The notes under the pieces are model-generated. The model did not search any database and was not told the origin of the DNA. It was given only the letters and a program-made list of their open reading frames with translations. From positions 62,165 through 126,164 of the forward strand of contig CCNB01000007.1 in assembly GCA_000824785.1 (NCBI GenBank): 64,000 bases of DNA, given 5' to 3'. Positions within the stretch are counted from its first letter, which is position 1. Each line of letters begins with the position of its first letter. This document shows, one piece after another, positions 8,907 through 16,692 of the stretch. The translations under genes were made by a program, and so were the position numbers. This DNA is from Mesorhizobium plurifarium. Its GTDB lineage: Bacteria > Pseudomonadota > Alphaproteobacteria > Rhizobiales > Rhizobiaceae.

Positions 8907-8929
8907 ACAATTCTCAATCTGAAAATTGT
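8907..8929. promoter_or_regulatory. Candidate operator ACAATT-N11-AATTGT
   Basis: A perfect 6-base inverted repeat with an 11-base spacer lies 10 bases after the lysR stop and about 136 bases before the substrate-binding protein gene, in an AT-rich stretch unlike the surrounding coding DNA. Its position suits control of the transporter operon. The core differs from the dyad at 7949-7978, so it may be bound by another protein or be part of a promoter. Confidence 0.3.
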
Positions 8930-9065
8930 TACTTTCTGATTTTTCAAGTTTTGGACCTCTGTCATTGTTCACTCGGAAGCTGACCGCAGGACAGTTCGAG
9001 ACGGACCGCATCGCCTGGACGATGCCCCGGACCATCTTCCATCCAAGAACAGAAGGGGAAGTCAG

Positions 9066-10391
9066 ATGGACGAAAAACGTGATTGCGAAATGGGCTCGTC
9101 ACGCCGCGGTTTCCTGAAAGGCGGCTTGCTGGGGTTGGGATCGGCAGCGGTGCTTGCAACGCTGAACGAAAGCGCTGTGGCGCAGTCAGCCGACCCGGTG
9201 ATCGTCGGTGCTCCGCTGCAGCTGACGGGGGCTGGGGCGGCCGATGGCATCGAATTCAAGCAAGGCCTCGAGTTGGCCGCCGAAGAGATCAATGCGTCCG
9301 GAGGAATTCTCGGCCGACAGGTCAAGATCGTGACCGCGGACACTGAATCCGGCGGTGATGATTTGATTACGAGCGCCGGCCAGCGCTTGATCGACCGCGA
9401 CGGCGCATCCGCCCTGATCGCGGGCTACAATTTCGGCTCGCAAACCGCGCTCCAGAACGTAGCCGCCGATGCTTCGGTGGTTTACCTCCACGCGGACACC
9501 GCGCGTGCCCACACCGATCTCGTAAGCAAGAACCCCGGGCGCTACTGGGGTTCGTTCATGTATTGCCCCTCGGAGCTCTACTACGGCTTTGCATTCCTCA
9601 ACTTCATCAAGCACCTCGAGGACACCGGGCAGCTCAAAGCGCCCAACAAAAAGATCGCGATTGTCACTGGCCCGTTGGTTTATTCGATCAACATCGCAAA
9701 CTCGATCAAGAGCGATGCTGCCAAGTACGGCTACGAGATATCGCTCTTTGAAACCGTGCAGGCGCCTACGACGGACTGGGGCCCGACGCTGGCAAAGCTG
9801 CGCGAGGACAAGCCCGGCTTCATCGTCGTTACCCACTTCTTCCCACAGGATCAGGCTCAGTTCATGATCCAGTTCCTCGCAAATCCAACCAACAGCCTCG
9901 TCTATCTGCAGTACGGCGCCTCGCTGGCGGCATTCCGTGACCTTGCGGGCGATGCGTCGGTTGGCGTTCTCTACGCGACGAATATCGGCGTGCTCTCGGG
10001 CGAAGTCAGCGAGGAGTTCGCCAAGAAATATCTCGGACGATACGGAGCCAAGGCGTCGCCCAATGGTGGTGCACAGACCTACGAGGCGCTCCATCTCTTT
10101 GCCCAAGCGGCCGCGCTGGCTGGCGGGGTCGGCAAGGCTTATGAGGAAGAGCAGAGCAAGAAGGTGGCGGCCCGGCTGAAGGAAAGCATTTTCCGCGGCC
10201 CAACCGGGGTCATCCGATTCGACCAGAAGGCCCAGCAGGCGTTTTCCTATCCCGTGCAGACGAAAGACCCGTCACTCGGGATGGCGCATATCTTCAGCCA
10301 GATCAAACGGAAGGAAGAAAACGGCTATATTATCTCGCCGACCCCCTATGAGACGGCGCAGTTTGAGCTGCCCAAGTGGATGCAAGCGTGA
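9066..10391 (+). CDS. ABC transporter substrate-binding protein (type I periplasmic, HAAT/urea-amide class, TAT-exported)
   Basis: A 441-residue periplasmic receptor. The N-terminus carries a twin-arginine signal (SSRRGFLKGGLLGLGSAAVL, Arg13-Arg14), with probable cleavage near AQSADP at about 40. The mature part is a type I periplasmic-binding fold: VIVGAPLQLTGAGAADG, LAAEEINASGGILGR, and SAGQRLIDRDGASALIAG fit the leucine/amide/urea-binding LivK-AmiC-FmdD group. GAAG-type ribosome site GGGGAAG precedes the ATG. It heads the operon that supplies the Liv-type transporter and the aldoxime dehydratase, so its ligand is probably an aldoxime, nitrile, amide or the precursor amino acid derivative. 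Confidence 0.92.
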   Translation: MDEKRDCEMGSSRRGFLKGGLLGLGSAAVLATLNESAVAQSADPVIVGAPLQLTGAGAADGIEFKQGLELAAEEINASGGILGRQVKIVTADTESGGDDLITSAGQRLIDRDGASALIAGYNFGSQTALQNVAADASVVYLHADTARAHTDLVSKNPGRYWGSFMYCPSELYYGFAFLNFIKHLEDTGQLKAPNKKIAIVTGPLVYSINIANSIKSDAAKYGYEISLFETVQAPTTDWGPTLAKLREDKPGFIVVTHFFPQDQAQFMIQFLANPTNSLVYLQYGASLAAFRDLAGDASVGVLYATNIGVLSGEVSEEFAKKYLGRYGAKASPNGGAQTYEALHLFAQAAALAGGVGKAYEEEQSKKVAARLKESIFRGPTGVIRFDQKAQQAFSYPVQTKDPSLGMAHIFSQIKRKEENGYIISPTPYETAQFELPKWMQA

Positions 10392-10398
10392 GGTGATC

Positions 10399-11166
10399 GT
10401 GGCCAACCCCGCAGTTCCCATGCTCGAATGCCGGGGCGTCATGAAGCATTACGGTGCGTTGGTGGCGGTCGATGGCATTGACCTGAAGATCGCCGCCAAC
10501 GAAACAGTCGGCATTGGCGGACCTAACGGCGCCGGAAAGACCACGTTTTTCGATCTTATCTCGGGTCTGACATCAGTCACCGGTGGCGAGGTTATTTTCA
10601 ATGGGAGGCCAATTACGGGCCTTCCGCCGCACAAGCTCTTCCACGACGGCCTTGCTCGCACGTTCCAGGTGACCAGTGGTTTCGGCACCCTAACGGTTCT
10701 TCAAAACATGCTGGTGTCGGTGGTTAACGGATCCGGACGTGAGCGTCCCGGCCTCCTGTTGACCAGGCAGCACAGCGAGCGCGCCATGGAATGTCTGGCC
10801 GAGTTCGGGATCGCCGACATCGCCAAGGCGCTCGTGTCAGACATTCCTGTAATCGCCCGCAAAAAGCTTATGGTTGCCTCGGCCGTGTTCCATAAACCCA
10901 AGGCTTTATTGTTGGATGAACCGGTCGGTGGCCTGATGCCACGTGAAATCGACGAGTTCATCGCCCTGATGGCGCAGCTTCGCGAACGAGGCATCTGTAT
11001 CGTCTTCATCGAGCACGTCATGCGCTTCCTGACGGCCGTGGCCGGTCGCGCGCTCATTATTCATCAGGGCAGGCTGATTTATGACGGTGATCCTCATGGG
11101 ATAGTCGATGATGAGACCGTTCGCTCAGTCTATCTCGGCTCAGCAGCGCTGGCGGGCGGACACTGA
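10399..11166 (+). CDS. Branched-chain-type ABC transporter ATP-binding protein (LivG-like)
   Basis: A 255-residue ATPase on the cytoplasmic side of the LivHM permease. Walker A is GGPNGAGKTTF (about 40), followed by GARTFQ-loop region LARTFQVTSGFGTLTVLQNM and Walker B ALLLDEPVGGL (about 175). The usual LSGGQ signature is replaced by DIPVIARKKLMVASAV, unlike its partner LivF, so ATP-site symmetry may be altered. The frame is open from 10348 but the GTG at 10399 follows GAGG by 5 bases and lies just after the receptor stop. It is the second gene of the operon, 2 bases before livF. Confidence 0.9.
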   Translation: MANPAVPMLECRGVMKHYGALVAVDGIDLKIAANETVGIGGPNGAGKTTFFDLISGLTSVTGGEVIFNGRPITGLPPHKLFHDGLARTFQVTSGFGTLTVLQNMLVSVVNGSGRERPGLLLTRQHSERAMECLAEFGIADIAKALVSDIPVIARKKLMVASAVFHKPKALLLDEPVGGLMPREIDEFIALMAQLRERGICIVFIEHVMRFLTAVAGRALIIHQGRLIYDGDPHGIVDDETVRSVYLGSAALAGGH

Positions 11167-11168
11167 TC

Positions 11169-11879
11169 ATGGACACGCTGCTTTCTGTTCAAGGGCTCTC
11201 ATCCGGCTATAGGCACCTCAAAGTGCTCCATAGTGTGTCGCTGGAGATTACCCGGGGCTCTGTGACGGCGATCATTGGTCCAAACGGTCATGGCAAGTCC
11301 ACATTGCTCAAGGCAATCGCCGGGCTGCTTCCTACCTGGACAGGCGTAGTGATGTTGGATGGGACGGCACTTCCAGCAGCCGCTTCCGAGCGGGCTCGCG
11401 CTGGACTGACGCTCGTACCTCAGGGCGATCAACTCTTCATGAACATGACGGTCGAGGAGAACCTTTTGATGGGCGCCTACGTCCGGACCGATGCGGCCGC
11501 CGTCAAGAGAACGCTCGACGACGTCTTCACACTCTTCCCGCGCCTACACGAGCGACGTGGCCAGCGCGCCAATTCTTTGTCGGGAGGTGAGCGACGCATG
11601 GTGGGCATCGGTCGCGGCATGATGGCAGCTGGCAAGCTCGTCATGATCGACGAGCCGTCTCTTGGCCTCGCGCCGCTCATCATCGAACAGATCTATGGTG
11701 CTCTCAATCTACTTGCGAACGAGGGTCAATCCATCCTTGTCGTAGAAGAGAATCCCAGCCGCGTTGCGGGGGTAGCATCTGCCTTCCATCTGATGGACGG
11801 AGGCAGCTTCGCATGGAGCGGCTCGGCCGCCGCGCTGGCCAGGTCGAGCGATGTCCTGAAGACGTACCTTGGAGGCTAG
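11169..11879 (+). CDS. Branched-chain-type ABC transporter ATP-binding protein (LivF-like)
   Basis: A 236-residue ATPase, normal LivF length. Walker A GPNGHGKST (about 38-46, His where Ala is usual), Q-loop LVPQGDQLFMNMTVEENLL, an intact signature NSLSGGERRMVGIGRGMM, Walker B KLVMIDEPSLGLAPL and the switch region VVEENPSRV are all present; the switch His is replaced by Asn or Glu as in many LivF proteins. It forms the ATPase pair with the preceding LivG-like protein. Confidence 0.93.
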   Translation: MDTLLSVQGLSSGYRHLKVLHSVSLEITRGSVTAIIGPNGHGKSTLLKAIAGLLPTWTGVVMLDGTALPAAASERARAGLTLVPQGDQLFMNMTVEENLLMGAYVRTDAAAVKRTLDDVFTLFPRLHERRGQRANSLSGGERRMVGIGRGMMAAGKLVMIDEPSLGLAPLIIEQIYGALNLLANEGQSILVVEENPSRVAGVASAFHLMDGGSFAWSGSAAALARSSDVLKTYLGG

Positions 11880-11884
11880 GCGTG

Positions 11885-12763
11885 ATGGACGCCGCGATAC
11901 AAATCATCATCACAGGCCTCACGCTTGGCGCCATGTATGCGCTGGCATCAGTCGGGTTGGCGCTGACCTACGGCACGATGGGTATGTTCAACATGGCCCA
12001 CGGTATGTTCATGACCATCGGCGCCTACGCGTCCTATTCGTTGTCTTCCGCCTTCGGGGCGCCTCTGCCGCTGGCGCTTGTTGCCGGTATCTGCGCTGGT
12101 GCGATCAGCGGCTCCCTACTGCATCTCCTGATCGTGCGGTTCATGCTGCATACCGAGGACTTCCAGACAACGATCATGGTGGCGACGGCCGGGGTCGCCA
12201 TCGCCCTGCAGGACTTAATCCTCAAACGCTATGGTGCGTACCCCTTCAAGCAGCCCGCGCAGATCGAGGGATCATTCCGCCTCGCCGGAACCGCAATTAG
12301 CTATCAGTCGATTGTCATAGTTGCGATGGCCGCTCTGCTCATCGGCGCGCTGGCCTGGCTGCTGACCTATACCAAGTTCGGGTTGGCCATTCGTGCAACC
12401 GCGATGAACCAGGACGCTGCCAAATTGATGGGCGTGCGCACCGAGAGAACATACCTGCAGGTGATAGTGATCGCGGGCGTCCTGGCCTCAGCTGCGGGCA
12501 TACTGATTTCATCACTCGCCGGCCTGTCGCCGGCGATGGGCACTGACCCTTTGATCCGCGCTTTCATCATTTGCGTCGTCGCGGGACTGGGAAGCGTAAC
12601 CGGGGCAGGTCTGGCGGCGATCATGATGGGCCTTTTCGAAGCAGCCATCAGCTACTACATCGGCGCGCGTTTCGGGCTGCCGGTCATGCTCGGCCTGGTG
12701 GTCCTCATCCTGATCTTTCGACCTGCGGGATTGTTTGGTCGCATGGAGGTCGTTCGCTCATGA
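11885..12763 (+). CDS. Branched-chain-type ABC transporter permease (LivH-like)
   Basis: A 292-residue inner-membrane permease with about eight hydrophobic segments. Family landmarks are GLTLGAMYALASVGLALTYG (1st helix region), FNMAHGMFMTIGAY, and the EAA-like loop ATAMNQDAAKLMGV (about 165), followed by LASAAGILISSLAG and the C-terminal LVVLILIFRPAGLFGR. I use ATG 11885; GTG 11882 is directly before it. It overlaps livM by 4 bases (ATGA), so the two halves of the channel are translationally coupled. Confidence 0.92.
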   Translation: MDAAIQIIITGLTLGAMYALASVGLALTYGTMGMFNMAHGMFMTIGAYASYSLSSAFGAPLPLALVAGICAGAISGSLLHLLIVRFMLHTEDFQTTIMVATAGVAIALQDLILKRYGAYPFKQPAQIEGSFRLAGTAISYQSIVIVAMAALLIGALAWLLTYTKFGLAIRATAMNQDAAKLMGVRTERTYLQVIVIAGVLASAAGILISSLAGLSPAMGTDPLIRAFIICVVAGLGSVTGAGLAAIMMGLFEAAISYYIGARFGLPVMLGLVVLILIFRPAGLFGRMEVVRS

Positions 12764-13818
12764 GTCAGCTCAGCGAAATCCAGAGGCATCTCGTGGCTGC
12801 TGTACTCTTCATCGCGGCGATGGCGACACTGCCGTACTTCGTGAGCGAACGCTATCTGCTTGGACAGATCATTGTGTTCATGCTGTGGGCGTCGGTCGCC
12901 ACCCAATGGAACGTTCTAACCGGCCACGCAGGCGTTTTTTCGCTGGGGCAGATGCTCTTCTTTTCCGTCGGTTCGTACACGGTGGGAATGGCAGGCACTT
13001 ATCTCGGAACGTCGCCGTGGATATCAATGCCGGTTGGGGCAGTCCTATCGGCTGTTGCGGCGCTTTTGATCGGTATTGCCTGCCTCCGCCTCGCGTCCGC
13101 CTACGTGGCACTGCTTACGTTCGCTATCGTGTTCATGGTCCAAGCCCTGATTGTCACCGATCCCAATTGCTTCACGAATAATGGCGGCGTTTGTCTACCT
13201 CTGTTTGGCGGTGGCAACGGCTTCTCGGGCTTTGCCGACTTTGGTTTTCGAAAACTTCTCAAGGGCGATTGGATCGTCGGCAACTACTTCGTCATCTTGG
13301 CGTCACTGACGCTTTCCCTATTCGCTTCGATTATTGTCATCCATGGGCGTCTTGGCCTCGCATTCAGGGCTTTGAATGACAGCCAGCTATACGCTGCCAG
13401 CCGTGGCCTCAATCGCACTCGGTTCCGCGTCACGGTGTTTGTGATCACCGCGTTTTTCACGGGCCTCTCCGGTTCGGTCTATGCCGCGCATTTTCGGTTC
13501 GCGGGACCGAGCCTGTTTGAGATGCCGACCTTGGTCCTCATCCTCGCGATGGTCATCGTTGGCGGCCTGCGCTCGACTTGGGGACCGATCTTGGGTGCGG
13601 CGGCGATGATGGTGCTTGTCGAAATAGCAAAAGGGATGGGCGATGTCCGCAACACCGCGGTGGGCGTTGTCCTAGTGCTATTCGTGCTTCTGTTTCCGAA
13701 GGGCATTGCGGGAGCGGCTGGCAGGACGCTGCGGATGTTCCGCGCGCAACGTAGCGCAGAGCGGCCGGAGATTGCGGAGCGTCGCTTTGACGCTACCAAG
13801 ACGGAGATTGCACGGTGA
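12760..13818 (+). CDS. Branched-chain-type ABC transporter permease (LivM-like)
   Basis: A 352-residue inner-membrane partner of the LivH-like protein. It has multiple hydrophobic segments, the N-terminal block VATQWNVLTGHAGVFSLGQ typical of LivM, and the loop AFRALNDSQLYAASRGLNRTRFRV that couples to the ATPases, then FTGLSGSVYAAHF and VGGLRSTWGPILGAA. The frame is open from 12571, but ATG 12760 overlapping the livH stop is the natural start. The stop overlaps the GTG of the aldoxime dehydratase, placing transport and first catalytic step in one operon. Confidence 0.92.
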   Translation: MSQLSEIQRHLVAAVLFIAAMATLPYFVSERYLLGQIIVFMLWASVATQWNVLTGHAGVFSLGQMLFFSVGSYTVGMAGTYLGTSPWISMPVGAVLSAVAALLIGIACLRLASAYVALLTFAIVFMVQALIVTDPNCFTNNGGVCLPLFGGGNGFSGFADFGFRKLLKGDWIVGNYFVILASLTLSLFASIIVIHGRLGLAFRALNDSQLYAASRGLNRTRFRVTVFVITAFFTGLSGSVYAAHFRFAGPSLFEMPTLVLILAMVIVGGLRSTWGPILGAAAMMVLVEIAKGMGDVRNTAVGVVLVLFVLLFPKGIAGAAGRTLRMFRAQRSAERPEIAERRFDATKTEIAR

Positions 13819-14924
13819 CGAGCGAAGCAGACATGATTGACGATGTCGGTTCAGAGGTCACCGACCAACTGGAGCCTGCCATTCCATCGCACTTGCGTGT
13901 TCCGCGCACGAGGCCACTCAGCGCTCCGCCCGGATTTGTTCCGCAACATGCGTCCTACTCAGCGCGATTTAAGCCGTTCGTGACGGGGCTTGTGATTGCC
14001 TACTACGGTGTCCAACACGCGCAGGCCGGCGCATTGGACGCGGAGCGGGCGCTGGCGCGGATCAAGTCGGCTTTGGTCGAAGAAGACGGACCGTCTTACT
14101 ACGACGTCGGCTCTTATCGAGATCCACACGGCTTCCTAAACAGCGTAGTCGCCGCCTACTGGACTGACCGGCCTGCTCATGATCGATGGGAGGTCAGACT
14201 CGGCGACGATTGGTGGTATCGCACTCTCGATACTGGAGCGCAAGTTGGCGCGTTTCGTGAGATATACAGGCCATCGATGGGCGACACCGAAACGACATTC
14301 TCCCACCCGCACCCAGAAGGGTTCGCCAACCTCGCCGGCGCCATGAGCGGCAAGACTGATACTCACGAATACTGGGGCTCTGCCAGGGATAGGATTCCGC
14401 GGGCGCAGACAGACGCGCTTGCGCCCCGTGGCGCTCCGCTTAGGCACGCCCGTGCATCAGGTGGCGATAGCTCCCGACGCTTGGTTGTCGTCGTTCCTCA
14501 CGATAATCTCTGTCTCCTTCGATCCGGACAAGATTGGTCGGAGACTGAGGGCTCGGAGCGAAAGTTCTATGTCGAGAAAGTCATCCCTCGCCTTGAAGCA
14601 GGCATGGAGGAACTGACCACGGATGGTTTGCGGCTCGGCTGCTACTTTAACCGATATCTGCGTCTGGCGGGCGCTCCAGGGCTGGCAGAGCAGACATACA
14701 GTTTAAGCGCCTGGCATTCGCTTGAGAAACTCGAAACTTGGGTGCGGTCGGACACCCATCTTGCGATTTGGGGGGCAGGGATTCAGCACTACAAAAGGTG
14801 TGGCGAGGGGGCAAAGCTGCGACTCTACCATGAAATGGCTGTGCTCAGAGCGGCGGATCAATCCTTCGCTTATTTCAACTGCCATCAGCAAACCGGCATG
14901 CTCAATGCAATCGCCAACGAGTGA
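13815..14924 (+). CDS. oxd: Phenylacetaldoxime dehydratase family protein (heme-containing aldoxime dehydratase)
   Basis: A 369-residue protein, close to the usual 350-370 of aldoxime dehydratases, which dehydrate R-CH=NOH to the nitrile using a heme that binds substrate nitrogen. Landmarks of the family are all visible: HEYWGSARDRIPRAQTDAL (about 184-202), NLCLLRSGQDWSETEGSER (about 232-250, containing the active-site Ser), the segment with the probable proximal heme His in DTHLAIWG (about 315), the distal-His region LYHEMAVLRA (about 335-345) and the closing YFNCHQQTGMLN. Start is GTG overlapping livM (GTGA); ATG 13833 is an alternative. The stretch between 200 and 225 is unusually divergent. 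Neighbouring nitrile hydratase and amidase complete the pathway. Confidence 0.9.
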   Translation: MTSEADMIDDVGSEVTDQLEPAIPSHLRVPRTRPLSAPPGFVPQHASYSARFKPFVTGLVIAYYGVQHAQAGALDAERALARIKSALVEEDGPSYYDVGSYRDPHGFLNSVVAAYWTDRPAHDRWEVRLGDDWWYRTLDTGAQVGAFREIYRPSMGDTETTFSHPHPEGFANLAGAMSGKTDTHEYWGSARDRIPRAQTDALAPRGAPLRHARASGGDSSRRLVVVVPHDNLCLLRSGQDWSETEGSERKFYVEKVIPRLEAGMEELTTDGLRLGCYFNRYLRLAGAPGLAEQTYSLSAWHSLEKLETWVRSDTHLAIWGAGIQHYKRCGEGAKLRLYHEMAVLRAADQSFAYFNCHQQTGMLNAIANE

Positions 14925-15130
14925 TGTTGTCGTAAGATTGATGGATTTTCGCGTGGAGTTAGGAGGCGCTAACAGGCCATCTGCTTCTTGTTCAACGTCA
15001 CAGAAAACGGACTGTCTGATCCCGGCCTCAAGCCAGCCACGCTCATACACTTGTGGTCGAGATGTACCCTTGTTATGGGATAAAGCAGACACACCGCTCA
15101 AGTGGACACTAGGTTTCGTCTGGCTCGTTT

Positions 15131-15234
15131 GGTTCGCCAGACCATACGAGATCATACGAAGGACATGGGTTGGCTAACCATCCGCCAAGCCATTGATTTT
15201 CCTTAGCGGTCCCACACCCTCCGGGCCCACCAAA
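15131..15234 (+). repeat. 104-bp repeat, copy A
   Basis: This segment matches 30223-30326 in the same orientation along its whole length, with scattered mismatches and equal overall length. It starts with GGTTCGCCAGACCATACGAG, contains ATACGAAGGA and CATTGATTTT, and ends CCCTCCGGGCCCACCAAA. The first ten bases and TTGGCTAACC form an imperfect stem that is perfect in copy B. The end resembles a tRNA 3' terminus but no tRNA precedes it. Flanks outside the 104 bp do not match. It may be a rhizobial mosaic repeat or an attachment site. Confidence 0.7.
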
Positions 15235-15600
15235 AGAGCCATGCAAGTAGTTTTTTCTGCATATTTACGAGTCTGCCCGCAACGTTGACTCGAACCCCTG
15301 ACCAAAAAATTACCCCCAGCGATGTTTCTTGCGATCTCAGAATCGCCTGAGGCAACGGTAGATTGTTCCGAGGGCAAATCGTGTGAGCGCGACCGTATTT
15401 CCGTACACTCGGAAACGCTGCGACCACCGGACTGGGCCTGGTGGACCTGTCTCGGATCTACAAAAGACCGGGAGACGGTATTGTTGGCCGGTTGCCGATG
15501 TAAGTTTTACACGAAGCAAACGGCTGCTTTGCGTCGCCTTCGGCCGCTCAGGTCAGCTCTACTATCCCAAAGCAAACGGTGCTCGGCGACGCCGTGATCT

Positions 15601-15822
15601 TCAAGTCGCTGATTGGCATGACTGCAGTGCAGAGATGCAGCGCTCCAACTTGCACAAGCGCCGTTTGTAAGTCCGTATTTGATAGCCGACCTCGATCAGC
15701 TCTCTTAGCTTAGCACCTTTTGGAACAAGCAGTTCCTGTTCGAGCCGGATGATCTGTTCTGTGAGCTCTTGGGCCTCAGCGAGCCGCTGTTGCCGAATCC
15801 AGCTGCGACCGCGCATTGTCAC
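15601..15822 (-). CDS. Hypothetical small coiled-coil protein
   Basis: A 73-residue frame with a continuous Leu/Glu/Arg heptad-like region (RLAEAQELTEQIIRLEQELL and LRELIEVGYQIRTYKRRLCKL), which would form an amphipathic coiled coil. No family is recognised. It lies alone in a gene-poor stretch next to repeat A and the 24-bp repeats. Composition looks protein-like, but there is no supporting neighbour, so it may be a remnant or a spurious frame. Confidence 0.35.
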   Translation of the reverse strand: MTMRGRSWIRQQRLAEAQELTEQIIRLEQELLVPKGAKLRELIEVGYQIRTYKRRLCKLERCISALQSCQSAT

Positions 15823-15909
15823 CTAACCCGCGTATGCTCAGTCCACGACCATGGGCGCCAGTTGCGACAATAGAAAGGCGGGTCGGCATGTACCAATGTG
15901 GCGTCTCTC

Positions 15910-15957
15910 TTTTATCAATAGGCGCCTAAGCCCTCTTATCGATAGGCGCCTAAGCCC
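15910..15957. repeat. Two tandem 24-bp units with TAGGCGCCTA palindrome
   Basis: Units 15910-15933 and 15934-15957 agree at 22 of 24 bases. Each contains the perfect palindrome TAGGCGCCTA followed by AGCCC. Such paired palindromes can be operator sites; the nearest downstream start is far away, and the adjacent lysR remnant points the other way, so no target is evident. Confidence 0.6.
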
Positions 15958-16055
15958 GCGCCGAAATATGCCGCCCTCTAAGAAAGGGGCAAGGCCTTAA
16001 CAGCACCATTTTCTCATTGGGACCGGTCCGTCATCTGTCGCCATCTCCTCGATGG

Positions 16056-16559
16056 TCAAATAGGCTGCGCATCGCGTTCGATCGATGGAGCCATCCCGCC
16101 ACTGCGAGACGCATCCTCGGAGCTCTCCTGCAATTTGACCAACAGATAACCGGGATAGCGGATGACTTGATCGAACTCGCGAGATACGGTTTCCACGAAC
16201 TTCATGACGCGGGGGCTGCGGTGTCTTTGCGCCGGATAGAGCGCGAAGATGGAGCGCTTTTCGGAACGCCATTCAGGCAGAACCGGCACCAGCGCGCCGG
16301 CCGCCACTTCGTACTCCAGGAAGAAATCTGGCAGGTAGCTTATCGCTGACCCAATGGCCGTGAAGTACTTGGTCATCCAGTAGTCATTGACCTTGAACTT
16401 GCCGATCGGCTTCGCCTCGGTCAGAGTCCTGTCGCTGCGCAGCCGCCATCGTTCGGCCACGCTGTTTCGCATGTAGACCACGCCGTTCAGCCGCTCGGCC
16501 CCTCGCTGGTCGGTAGTATCAAATGTTATTGCGTTGTTGATTGCGTGCCGACAGGTGGC
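16056..16559 (-). pseudogene. LysR family regulator, C-terminal remnant
   Basis: The frame encodes about 165 residues of a LysR effector domain (DTTDQRGAERLNGVVYMRN, KVNDYWMTKYFTAIGSAISYLP, GALVPVLPEW, FALYPAQRHRSPRVMKFVE) with no helix-turn-helix. The frame is closed by a stop at 16560-16562, so the N-terminal half is lost. The usual LysR end (SPRVMKFVETV) is followed by an extra 40 residues of doubtful quality. It is a decayed regulator gene, divergent from the AraC gene. Confidence 0.75.
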
Positions 16560-16692
16560 TCAAAGCAGCCAACTTCACAAATGCTACTCGGCTGGAACGT
16601 GATCGTGTAACTAACGTTTGGTCGTCAAGCCCATAAGACGGATACATTTTAGGCGATGCTAACGCACAACCCGTATTGCAGGCCAAATTAGC

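Larger units (their letters stand above)
14925..16055. other. Gene-poor stretch at the left end of the repeat-flanked region
   Basis: Over 1.1 kb contains no gene that can be assigned a family. It holds repeat A (15131-15234), a possible 73-residue protein (15601-15822) and two tandem 24-bp palindromic units (15910-15957). The DNA is more AT-rich with many short unrelated frames. The last codons before it belong to the aldoxime dehydratase, so this is where the nitrile cluster ends. Confidence 0.6.

Noticed and set aside
15287..15303. tRNA T-arm-like sequence near repeat A
   Set aside because: Read on the minus strand it resembles GGTCAGGGGTTCGAGTC, but no acceptor, D or anticodon arm follows, and the CCACCA-like end of repeat A lies on the other strand.
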